Origin: a virus
DNA: 37,190 bases
Direction: 5' to 3' (one strand)
IMG/VR virus record: IMGVR_UViG_3300017967_000077
Coordinates: 1 to 37,190 of that record
Part shown: positions 12,895 to 22,400 of the stretch, piece after piece
Layout: every line of letters begins with the position of its first letter
Position numbering within the stretch: the first letter of the stretch is position 1
Position numbers and translations under genes: made by a program
The notes under the pieces: model-generated
Seen by the model: the letters and a program-made list of their open reading frames with translations, nothing else
What the model was told of the DNA's origin: nothing
The model's database searches: none

Positions 12895-13455
12895 TTATTT
12901 AACTCCTTTTCCGTAGATATCATCGGTATAGATTGCATCTACATTAAATGATATTATTGTCTTTCTATTTACACTTGTATTAGGTAGTGTTTTATGAAGT
13001 ATAAAACTTGGAAATACTACAACGTCACCCTCTTTTACATCTAGTGTTATTTTATTTCCTGTATACGGTTCGATTAGTTGTGTTCTTGGTGAATCGTCTG
13101 GTAATTCAAGATAATAAACATTAGTAAAATTAGCACTATGCGTGTGCCAGCCGTGTTCACTATTTTCTAAATACTGCTGAAACCAAATTTCATTTAGTTT
13201 ATAACTACCAAAGCCTAATTCTCTATACATATCAAGTGCATGTGAAGTTAATGAATTCTTAATATATTTGAACCACGGTCTATCAAAGTTCTGTGAATCA
13301 AACCAATCAGTCTTAGTAATGTTGACTTCAGCAATTTCTACCATAGGAGATTTAAACGGTGCATTGCCTAATAAATCAAGTAGCGTATTTTTTATTTTTT
13401 CGTGTTCAGAAAATTTAGATTTAAGATAAACACATTCTAATTTGTTTTTTATCAT
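12895..13455 (-). CDS. 2OG-Fe(II) oxygenase-like protein (HxH type)
   Basis: This is a 186-residue protein. The core runs IWFQQYLENSEHGWHTHSAN with H104-x-H106, then VYYLELPDD, LDVKEGDVVVFPSFILHKTL with H154, and R164 in NRKTIISFNVD. This matches the 2OG-Fe(II) oxygenase family in which HxH replaces HxD (TIGR02466/PF13759-like), with an Arg for 2-oxoglutarate. The ATG overlaps the stop of the upstream oxygenase gene (ATGA). With the 13452 gene it forms a tandem pair of related enzymes convergent with the halogenase operon. The substrate is unknown; no signal peptide, so cytosolic. Confidence 0.78.
   Translation of the reverse strand: MIKNKLECVYLKSKFSEHEKIKNTLLDLLGNAPFKSPMVEIAEVNITKTDWFDSQNFDRPWFKYIKNSLTSHALDMYRELGFGSYKLNEIWFQQYLENSEHGWHTHSANFTNVYYLELPDDSPRTQLIEPYTGNKITLDVKEGDVVVFPSFILHKTLPNTSVNRKTIISFNVDAIYTDDIYGKGVK
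12896..12902 (-). promoter_or_regulatory. Possible late-type box (TTAAATA), 5 nt from ATG
   Basis: The minus strand reads GTTAAATA-ACAGT-ATG, almost the same as GTTAAATA-ATAGT-ATG at 35967-35973. It overlaps the stop codon of the upstream oxygenase gene. Confidence 0.4.
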
Positions 13456-14102
13456 AGAATAAAATTTCCACTTACACTTATTCTAGTATGATCTGTCCAG
13501 AAAGGTGGAACATAGTGTTTTAATCCTGCAGGAAATATAAGCATTAGATTATCAAAAGGATTGACTTTAAAATAATGATGCATGAACGTGCATATCTTTT
13601 CACCATATTCAAAAACAATACTACCCGCAACTGGTGTATTTGTGTCTGCTTGATTTTCTAAAATTTCTTGCGGAACGCTACAGTATATCACAAATGATAA
13701 AACTCCTTTGTGGTCGTGCGGAGGATTAAAATCGTGTTTCTTATTAAAGTTTACCCAAAGACTTTCTAACTTAATATTTTTGTACTGTTCTACATCCACA
13801 GCACCCTTATACTGCATTCTTATCATATCAAAGAATGTATTAACCTTATCCTTGAGAACAGGTTCCATTTCTGTTTTATACTCGTCGCTGAAGGTATAAC
13901 TTCTTCCATACTTCAAATTACCGGCAAGGTTATGATTAAAATCATCCTTTTCTGATAATTTTTTTGATTCGTCAAGCAAAGATTGGACTATTTCTTGTGT
14001 TAATGTTGTTTGAAATATAGGTGGTCCAAAAGGATATATTACCTTATCGTTTTTGGCATTGGCTGCGTATGCTGAATCTGTGACAAACTGTTTCTGTTCC
14101 AT
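13452..14102 (-). CDS. 2OG-Fe(II) oxygenase family protein (TIGR02466-like)
   Basis: This is a 216-residue protein. Residues 113-140 read LESLWVNFNKKHDFNPPHDH, with H129 and H131 as the HxH metal pair, followed by GVLSFVIYC. Later FDNLMLIFPAGLKHYVPPFW supplies H196, and R207 in HTRISVSGNF should bind 2-oxoglutarate. The pattern (NPPHxH ... FPxxLxHxVxPF ... RxSxSxN) is typical of this family. There is no Shine-Dalgarno: a perfect late box ends 5 nt before the ATG. It is the first gene of a three-gene minus-strand unit (two oxygenases plus the 128-aa paralogue). Target unknown. Confidence 0.8.
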   Translation of the reverse strand: MEQKQFVTDSAYAANAKNDKVIYPFGPPIFQTTLTQEIVQSLLDESKKLSEKDDFNHNLAGNLKYGRSYTFSDEYKTEMEPVLKDKVNTFFDMIRMQYKGAVDVEQYKNIKLESLWVNFNKKHDFNPPHDHKGVLSFVIYCSVPQEILENQADTNTPVAGSIVFEYGEKICTFMHHYFKVNPFDNLMLIFPAGLKHYVPPFWTDHTRISVSGNFIL

Positions 14103-14107
14103 ACAGA

Positions 14108-14114
14108 TATTTAT
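14108..14114 (-). promoter_or_regulatory. Late promoter box (ATAAATA), 5 nt from ATG
   Basis: The minus strand reads CAATAAATA-TCTGT-ATG. Exact box, no ribosome binding site downstream of the expected start point, so a leaderless transcript is predicted for the oxygenase unit 14102-12504. Confidence 0.75.
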
Positions 14115-14145
14115 TGTCAGCCGTTTTTGGATTTAGTTATTGTGA

Positions 14146-15171
14146 TTACAACAAGTATCTTACAACAACGATTCCTGGACCACCAGCAGCACCGTACGAG
14201 TTACCACCTGGATGTGAGTTACCGTGGCTTGGGTTTTCAGCACCACCACCGCCACCACCGCCGGTATTGGTTCCACCCTGACCACCGTTTCCGTTGGTTC
14301 TGTGATCTCCACCTGCGCCTGCGTTGAGTGCGGATCCACCGCCGTTGTTCTGTCCTGCTGGGCCGCCACCGCCACCGCCACCGCCACCTAGGCCGCCAAA
14401 GCCTCCGTGTGGTTGTGGAGCATTGCCTGGATGCCAGCCGCCGCCTGCACCGCCTGCCCAATAATAGTTTGTTCCTGTGATTGAACTCTGTCTTCCGTTA
14501 CCGCCGTAGCCACCACCTGATGGTCCTGAGTTTTGGCCGCCGCCTCCAGCGCCGCCTCCACCTGCACCATGTGGACCCGATGATCCGCCATGTCCGCCAT
14601 AACCTGTACCGGATAAAGGTTGGCCGCCTTGGTTGTTACCACCACCACCACCTAGGTGTGATGCACCACCGCCCGATCCACCTGGGTGTCCTGGACGATA
14701 GTTTCTGTGGTTACCACCACGTCCGCCACCGTTTGCAGTGATTGTTGAAATTGTTGGCCCTGAGAAAGTAGTATTTCCGCCCGTTGTGTTACCGGAAACG
14801 TCATCAGTTCCTGACTGTGCGCCACCGCCACCTCGGCCAATTGTAAAGTCTCCTGCTGGTAGTGCTGCTCCGCCGGTAACGACCATGCCGCCTCCGCCGC
14901 CTCCGCCGCCGTGGCGTCCGCCACCTGCTCCGCCACCACCGATGAATATTCCTTCAATGGTTAGTGCGCCTTTGACTAACCCTAGCATTCCTTGTAGTGC
15001 AGGATCTTTTGCCTTTACGCTAAATGTTCCGTCATCTGTAAACATGTGGATTCTGTATCCACCTGCTGTGTATACTTGATTACCGCCAGTAATCTCAAAT
15101 TTGTCAAGGATACTCTCGCCATCTTTTTTTGGCGTGTCATAGTTTCCTCTAATACTACTAATAAATGGCAT
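14146..15171 (-). CDS. Glycine-rich tail-fibre tip/adhesin-like protein
   Basis: This is a 341-residue protein. Residues 1-85 are a mixed domain with GGYRIHMFTDDGTFSV. From about residue 78 to the end it is dominated by Gly runs interspersed with Asn, His and Ser, ending GAAGGPGIVVVRYLL. This resembles glycine-rich domains of phage receptor-binding adhesins such as T-even gp38, where Gly motifs form a polyglycine-II sandwich. It is at the end of the fibre gene array, a usual place for a tip or receptor-binding protein. A good AGGAG site precedes the ATG and a late box lies about 20 nt upstream. The composition is DNA-biased (CCGCCACC repeats on the plus strand). Role in receptor binding is inferred. 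Confidence 0.7.
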   Translation of the reverse strand: MPFISSIRGNYDTPKKDGESILDKFEITGGNQVYTAGGYRIHMFTDDGTFSVKAKDPALQGMLGLVKGALTIEGIFIGGGGAGGGRHGGGGGGGGMVVTGGAALPAGDFTIGRGGGGAQSGTDDVSGNTTGGNTTFSGPTISTITANGGGRGGNHRNYRPGHPGGSGGGASHLGGGGGNNQGGQPLSGTGYGGHGGSSGPHGAGGGGAGGGGQNSGPSGGGYGGNGRQSSITGTNYYWAGGAGGGWHPGNAPQPHGGFGGLGGGGGGGGGPAGQNNGGGSALNAGAGGDHRTNGNGGQGGTNTGGGGGGGAENPSHGNSHPGGNSYGAAGGPGIVVVRYLL

Positions 15172-15189
15172 TATGTTCTCCTGTATACA

Positions 15190-15196
15190 TATTTAT
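15190..15196 (-). promoter_or_regulatory. Late promoter box (ATAAATA) overlapping upstream stop
   Basis: The minus strand reads GAATAAATATGTATACAGGAG. The box lies upstream of the Gly-rich gene, and its TAA is the stop codon of the 293-aa gene. A Shine-Dalgarno follows, so this unit has a short normal leader. Confidence 0.65.
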
Positions 15197-16074
15197 TCTA
15201 CGCTGTATGTCCCGTTACTATTAAACTGGCTAATTTGATAACCGCCCGCTTGTGATTGAGATCCACCGCTTGCTGCTGTGAGTGGAATGTGATCAACTAC
15301 TATCCAATTATTCGCTGCTCTTTTTCTCACTAATAATTCTTCGTTTGCGAACATTAAGCCTTCTTTGTTTACTGTAACACCTGCTTCTTTTGTTAACGTA
15401 ACGTTTCCTGAACCTGTTCTGTTAATGTGTACCACTGATCCCACAGGAAAGTTTGTTGTTGAATCATTTGGAATAATTACCTGAACGTCCGTTCCGTTGT
15501 TCATGTTAACCACCTTGTCTCTGTCAGACAACGCAATAGTATATGCTGTGGTTTGTGTTACTTCTGTTCTTAATGATCTTACAGTTCCATCTACTAGCAT
15601 TGCATCACAGTTAATTTCACCCGTGCTTGGAGTATATGTTAGTTTAGAACTTGATGTTGATACTTGAAGTAATGTTCCGCTTGTGGCAGTTCCAAAGATT
15701 AGGTATTCTGCTGAACTTCCTGAAGTATCATCTGTAATCTGTGCGCCAGTTGTTACCCAACTTAATGTACCTGATGCATCTGATACCAATGATTGATTTG
15801 CTGCGGTTGCGTCCTGATCCGGTAGTACCCAAGTTAAATCGCCTGTGATTGTTGCCGGTGCTTGAAATCCTACATAGTTGGTGCTGTCAGCATCACCAAA
15901 ACGCAATGCGCTTTGATTTTTCATTAAAGTATGACCATCTAATTCGACTATACCTGTCCCTGTAGGATCAATTGTAATATTCGCATTTTCTTGTGCAGTA
16001 AGAGTAGTATTGGATGCGCTTAATCCACCTAATCCTGATCCTCCTGCTACACCACCATGTACTTTTCTAGCCAT
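15193..16074 (-). CDS. Tail-fibre-type protein ending in a truncated adhesin domain
   Basis: This is a 293-residue, Ser/Thr-rich, beta-structured protein with fibre-type segments (NITIDPTGTGIVELDG, then ALRFGDADSTNYVGFQAP and LTWVLPDQDATAANQSLV). The last 20 residues, AGGYQISQFNSNGTYSVE, align with AGGYRIHMFTDDGTFSVKAK in the next gene (14146-15171), where a glycine-rich domain follows. Here the protein stops at that point, so it appears to be cut at the entrance of a Gly-rich tip domain. It is preceded by AGGAAAG and coupled to the 109-aa gene. A host-interaction or fibre shaft role is inferred from its type. Confidence 0.7.
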   Translation of the reverse strand: MARKVHGGVAGGSGLGGLSASNTTLTAQENANITIDPTGTGIVELDGHTLMKNQSALRFGDADSTNYVGFQAPATITGDLTWVLPDQDATAANQSLVSDASGTLSWVTTGAQITDDTSGSSAEYLIFGTATSGTLLQVSTSSSKLTYTPSTGEINCDAMLVDGTVRSLRTEVTQTTAYTIALSDRDKVVNMNNGTDVQVIIPNDSTTNFPVGSVVHINRTGSGNVTLTKEAGVTVNKEGLMFANEELLVRKRAANNWIVVDHIPLTAASGGSQSQAGGYQISQFNSNGTYSVE

Positions 16075-16094
16075 TTTTTACTTTCCTAATATCA

Positions 16095-16424
16095 TTATGC
16101 TGTAGATGTTTCAATGCCCATACACACTGCTGAAATTCCAGTGTTACTAGCATAAACACTAATAATTTTACCTGCATCCAAAACAATACCCGTTCTTTCT
16201 AAAACACCTTTTCCTGAAAGTGACACATCGTATTCAATGAATTCGGCGTTACTCGGTGCTGAAGGAGGAGTTGTAGTGGTAATTGCAATTCTGCAAGTTA
16301 CTGCTGTTGATCCTCTGTTGAGCAGGTTGACACTCACTACTGAAAAAGTGTCTGCTGGAGCAGTATACAACGCAGTATAAGTCGTTGCTGCCAGATCCTG
16401 TGTTCCTAATCTTCCTGTTGCCAT
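16095..16424 (-). CDS. Small beta-rich virion protein
   Basis: This is a 109-residue protein starting MATGRLGTQDLAATTYTALY, with VNLLNRGSTAVTCRIAI, EYDVSLSGKGVLERTGI and a closing strand. The pattern (MATGRLG...DLAATT...NRGStAvt...ERTGIVL) recurs in small proteins of marine phages near fibre genes, and looks like a single beta-sandwich. GGAG precedes the ATG. It heads the unit 16424-15193 from a late box that overlaps the stop of the giant gene upstream. Decoration of the capsid or fibre base is possible; the exact location in the virion is unknown. Confidence 0.7.
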   Translation of the reverse strand: MATGRLGTQDLAATTYTALYTAPADTFSVVSVNLLNRGSTAVTCRIAITTTTPPSAPSNAEFIEYDVSLSGKGVLERTGIVLDAGKIISVYASNTGISAVCMGIETSTA

Positions 16425-16442
16425 TTATTTGTTCTCCATAGT

Positions 16443-16449
16443 TATTTAT
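16443..16449 (-). promoter_or_regulatory. Late promoter box (ATAAATA) overlapping stop of the giant fibre gene
   Basis: The minus strand reads GACATAAATAACTATGGAG. The TAA in the box (complement 16446-16448) is the stop codon of the 2566-aa gene. GGAG follows before the ATG at 16424. Confidence 0.65.
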
Positions 16450-19400
16450 GTCAAAAAGTAATTAAACGCTAAAGGCATACCAACAACGCCACCCTGGAAG
16501 TTGAATTTACCCTTCATTTCAATTATACCACCAGTTGTGGTAGTAATTTCGTTATTTGCGATGTAGATAAAGCCCGCTGTCACGCTGTTAACGTTCAACG
16601 ATGCACCACCACCACCAATTTGTGAGCTAATATATGCTTTAATTGCTCTTTGTGTTGGAACAATACTATCACTATTTTCAGTAAAGAATGGATCAGTACT
16701 AAATTCAGTAATACTTGCAGATCCGCCACCTAATGTAACTTCACCCAATGTAAGTTCCTGTAGTCCTGAAATATTGAATGCATCAGCGTTCAACGTTGCA
16801 ACACCAGTTGACTGTTCAATACTAAACAAATCGCCAACCCTAAAGTTACCGTCTTGGTCAGTTGATGTAAAGAACACTCTACCGCCGCCACTATCAACAG
16901 TCTCATTAGCCTGTACAGGACTTTGTGTTGGTATTCCTGGATAGTTAGTTTCCGTAAAGTTACCCGTTCCAATATCTAGGAAATCGTGTCCTGTCAATCT
17001 AACCTGAGAGTATCTAATTCTTGTTGTTATTGCTGTGCCGTGTTCTGGCGAATCAAACACACTCATGTCAGGTGATATTTGTAAGAATGCAGTGTACGAA
17101 CCATCATACGCTCCGAGCAGTGTTAATACCTGCACGAGTTTAAACACTCTGTTTGGTAAGTGAGCAAACACCACGTTTGAACCGACTGCTGGAACCTTAG
17201 ATAATCTTCTAACAGCAATGAATGAACCACTTTGATAGAAGTCTGCGTATCCATCGCCTGTGTCAATATCTGCACTTGCTGATATATAACCTGTTCCTCT
17301 ATTTCTAAAGGAAGGATTACCTAATACTCCGTTTGCTAATCTAACACTTGTTGGTGCTTCGTATGTGTTATTAGGATCCGTAATAGTTAATGACGGTGCA
17401 GTTGTATAACCTGAACCTGGTTCATGTATTCTGATAGCAAAGATTTTGTTTTCTGCAACAAATGCTCTCGCAACTGTTGTTGCTCCTGCGCTTGTTTCAC
17501 TTGCTACAGTTCCTGATGTATCATCAATTGAAATAAACTTACCAGTTTGATCAGGATTACCAAACGCAGTTGCTATAAATCCGTTAGCACTTGTGCTTAG
17601 TGTTCTAGAAGTCCATGTAAGACCATCCGGTGATGTAGCACCAGTGTTGTCAGTGTCATTTACTGCAAGGAATACACCCTGTCCATATTCAACGTGGCTC
17701 CAAGTCTTAGTTGCTGGAAGTGTTGTTTCAGTCCAGTTAACACCCTTGTCTAATGAAATTGCTGCCTTGGTTCCTGAAGTGTTTGAAACTGCAACGAATC
17801 TATTGTTACCGTATGTTACAGATTTCCAATTTGAACTTGAAAGGCCTGTTCCCGCTGACCATGTTGTGCCATTATCTAGTGAATATGCAACGTTTGATCC
17901 GCCGCTTGCAATTGCTACCCAATAGCCGCCACCGTAAGCAACGCTTTCCCAAGTTGTAGAAGCAGGCAAGTTTCCGCCAGCAGTCCATGTTGCACCACCA
18001 TTTGTGGTAACAGCAGTTGCATTGCTTCCTGTCTTGATTGCTACCCATTTACTGTCGCCGTATGCAACATCAACCCAGTCGCCTGTGCTAGGTAAATTAC
18101 CACCAGCAGTCCATGTTGCGCCACCGTCTTCTGAGTATGCAGTATCGTCAATTCCTACTCCGCCCGCAATTGCAATAATTCTTGCTGCGTTTGGAGTTGC
18201 CTTACCTACTGTGGATGTAAATGTTCCAGGACCTGTTGCAACAAATGTTGTTCCTGCAACAATCGAACTTGATCCAATAGTTAACCAAGGTGTGTCACCT
18301 GATTCTGTAATTGTGTAGGATCTACCAGTTATAAATGTTCCTGCAAGTTCTTCCGTTGCAATTCTACCACCTGCAATCGATGTCCAAGTAGTTGAAACAG
18401 GTAAAGTTGTTACCGCTGACCATGTTGTGCCATCTTTACTGTAGTTTACAGTATTTCCGCTGGCACTTGGAAGTGCAACAAAGTTTCCGCCTGATCCAAA
18501 TCCTTCTTTATCAAATGCTGTAATAGCACCCGTAACTGAGTTTACACTAGTAACAGTTAATACTAAATTATTTGTTGATGTACCGTTTAACGAAGTACCA
18601 TTAAATGTTAAAGTATCGTTAATTGCATAACCTGTTCCGCCACTATCTAATCTTACTAGATACTTCGATCCTTTCTTGGTAATATCAAATACTGCGCCTG
18701 TTCCAGACCCAGAAGTTGAATCAGCACTAGTGTTTTCAAAACTTTCGTAAACATTGCTGTAAGCAATATCTGCCCAAGTTGTCGAAGTAGCCAACGTTTT
18801 AGCAGTCGTTGTAAACGGAGGTGCTGTAAACGTCAGTCTTGGTTCAATAGTATAAGTTGTAGAAGCATCTGGTGCAGCGATAGTTGTTCCAGGAAGTATG
18901 TGATCAAATCCTGCTGAGCCATCTGATTCTTTTGTTACTGTTGCAACTTTTGTTCCTGAGTTGTAAGTAGCAATATTACCAAATTGTCCAACACCAGTAC
19001 CACCTGTTAGATAAATTCTCATACCAACGTATGCTGTCGAAGTTTCAGAATCAGTAGCAGCAATGGTAATTTGTGTTGTTGTACCACCCTGCGCGGTATT
19101 AGAATTACTTATGTAACCAAATCCACCAAAGTTTCCTTCTGCTTCAGGTGCTGTTGTCGAATCGTCAACATTGTCTAATAGTCTTACGTTATGAACTGCT
19201 CCGTCTCTAAGTTCTTTATCAACTTCCACGGAAGCATTGGCTCCTGCTCCAAATATACCAAACGTTGTTTCAGTGTACTGTTCGCCAGCATTTCCATATT
19301 CAAAAAGTAAAACTTGGTTTGCGCCATCAGTAATCACCGAACCAACAGTTGCTTCGTATTGGAATTTGTTATCAACAATTGCAGTTCCTTCAATTTCAGT

Positions 19401-22400
19401 TGTATCGAATCCTTCTGCAACTGAACCAAAGTCACCGTATGAGTTGTTACCGTTAGTTCCTCTAATTCTACCACCATTGGTTGCTAGGTAACCAACGTGT
19501 GAGTAATATGTAAACACAGACACAAGTTCTGCTCTACCATTATTTTCTACCCATGCACCGATACCGTCACTAATAACCTGTGTAAAGTCGTTTGACACCA
19601 TTGAGTCATTACCGCCGTTATGTAGGTTACCGTCAATCTTTTGACCAATTGCACCGTAACCAAATGTTGTACAGTTTTGAGTGTATGGCGAACGTGCAAT
19701 AATCCAAGTACGGAAATCGTCTGGACCCCAACCTGGATCTAGTGACACATAAGCACCTGCAGAAACTCTCGAAGTTCCGTATGAGTTTTCTGGTAACAAG
19801 TCACCATTCAATCCATTAAGTGTTTGATTTCTAATACCACAACCATTTCTTACATAATAGAAGTCTTCTTCATGGCTTCCTAGTGCTGCGTTAACGTAGT
19901 ATCTTGCAACGTATCTTGATTTGTAGTTAGATACCCATTCAAGGTCCCATTTAATTGCATCAATGTATGTGTCAACATCTCTTAGGCATAATGCTTCGTT
20001 GTAGTACATAGCAACTGTCATGCTACCTGAAGCAGTTGAAAGCGTTAATGATGTTGTTGCATATCTTGTTGTGGCAATTGTAAATGTTGTTGTATTAACA
20101 ACATCTTGAACATAATAAGTTGTATCTGCACTTATACCACCGAACACCGTTCCTGAAAATCTAACTGCTGTATTTCTTTTTAACCAACTTGTATCACTAA
20201 TTGTAATTGTGTTTCCAGAAATTGATGTATTAGTTACTGTGTCTGTAAATTGATCATCAATGTAAGCACTAACTTCTGCTTTCAAGAATGCTCTGTTTTG
20301 TTCTAATTTAAGTTTAGCATAGTATGCCATTCTAGAATCAGTTGCACAAACAGCACCCTCGTTTGATGCACCATAAAATACTGTGTCTAGCATATCCATG
20401 AGTGTTGCAACTCTTGATGCTGCCGTAGCATCGCTGTTCAAGTATGTTGCTGTGTCGCCTGCAATAACACTTGCCAAATACTGGAATGATGCTCTAGTTG
20501 CTGCTTTTTGGTTTAGGTCAAACACATCACTCGCGCTTGATCTTAGATATGAGTTTCCAGCAATAAGTGTTGCAAAGTTAGAATTTAACTGGAAGTCAAA
20601 CATTACTGCTTCCAAAATTAATCTAGTATCTCTTTCACACTTGGCAACGTTGTATGTTAAAGTAGGATATGTTGTAGAAATATAGTTAGTAACTAGCGTT
20701 ACAAGGGCCTCTTGCTGCGCATCTAAGGTCTCTGCAGCGGTGATCAATGCCGTTGTACTACTTACGGAGTCCGTTGCTGCTGGCATGTCAACTTTGTGTG
20801 CAGGAATAGTTAGTCCTGAACCGTTTGATAAAGTAGCAGCACTTCCGCCATAAGTTGTGCTAATTGTTAATTGGTTCGAAGCAGGTATTGATTCAACCCA
20901 ATATGTTAAGTCTTTTGTCATTCCGTTTGAAGTTTCTAAAGGAATGAAAATATCTCCGACTTGTAAACCGTGATCAGTTAGAGTTGTAATTGTATTTGAA
21001 GAAATTGTTGTAATTGTAGAATTTGGTAAATCGGCTCCAGTTGAGTCTCCTCCGACTGCGTTTGTGATTATGTCCAAATGTCCTGTTACAAAATCTCTTG
21101 CTGTTGAATTTGCTACATTACTATTTCTATATTGATTGATTGTTGTATTCTTTTTCGTAATTGCAGTATTGTTTACAATATCAATTAATAGAGTTCTCAA
21201 GAATGCATGAGATTCTAATGTTTCTCCCTTGATGCTGTCTGGAATCAGTGATGAATTTCCTTCACCGTCCCAATATGCCTTAGCAGCATTTAGGGTTTGA
21301 TAGTAACCACCGTAGGTTAAGTCATAAACCAATGCGTCAACAATGTGTCCCACGTCCTCTCTGGTATCTGTTTTACCAAATTTTAGATTAGGATAGTTTT
21401 CAGCAAACCAGGCAATTATTTCTTCCTGCAAGAATTTTTTATTTTCTTGAATTAAGTGTCTTGCATTTCCAAAAGTTACTAGATATGATGAGTTATAACC
21501 AGTTGGATCTGTGTATGTAGCAGTGTGCTTAGTACCAAGTCTGTAATCTACCTGATGTTTCATTACATCAACCAACTTGCTTACTTGGACGCCTGTCACC
21601 GCATCGTCAGCCAATGGCCACGATACATCTTGAGTTGCTGTATTTCCAGTTGTTGGAGTTACAGAAGTTCCGCTTACGATGTCTCTTGCAACACTGCTAA
21701 AGTGAGCAAGTGTTTGAATTGAATAATAAGAGTCCGATATGTCAAGTGGTCTGTCTGTTGCAGACGCTGCTCTTACCTTGGTAGTTCTTAATTCGTCACC
21801 TAGGATACAAGTTTCCGCAGGAACGATGATCGGTAATACTTCTTTGTACTCACCTGCTTTGACGTTAACGATGTTGTTAGGAACAACTCTTTCTGGAATG
21901 GCGCTGTTATCACCTGCTGAAATTGTATCAGTTACAATTGCTAACAATGAAGTAACACTTGCATAGACTCCTGTCTCGGCAACAAGGTCAGCATCTTTAT
22001 ACTGTAATGCAACAGCAGTTGAGTCTGCTCCGCCTGGTGTTTGGTATGCAGTTGTTGGATCTGTTTGATTTAAAACATTTCCGATAATTGTTAATAGATG
22101 ACCATATGCTGCTAAACTCTCGTCTTTTTCTGCAGAAAGATTAGCGTATGGAACATCCTCTGACTCTGCAGAGTATGGTCCGTCACCTAGTGCATCAACA
22201 AACGTCTGTGCTGCGGCTCTCATCTTTAGGTTACCGCCGTGGCCAATATCCCAAATAAGTCTATCAATGATCCAACCAACGTCTCGTTCACACTTGTGTT
22301 CGTCATAATCAAATGCACTTGTAAACGGAGAAATGTTATTAATTACGTTGTATTCAATGAAACTAGTAACTTCTCTTTGTAAGAAAACTCTGTTCATCTC

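Noticed and set aside
14160-14957. Open frames in all phases in the glycine-rich region
   Set aside because: GC-rich repeats avoid stops in every frame; only the 14146-15171 frame has a start, ribosome site, promoter and fibre-type N-terminus.
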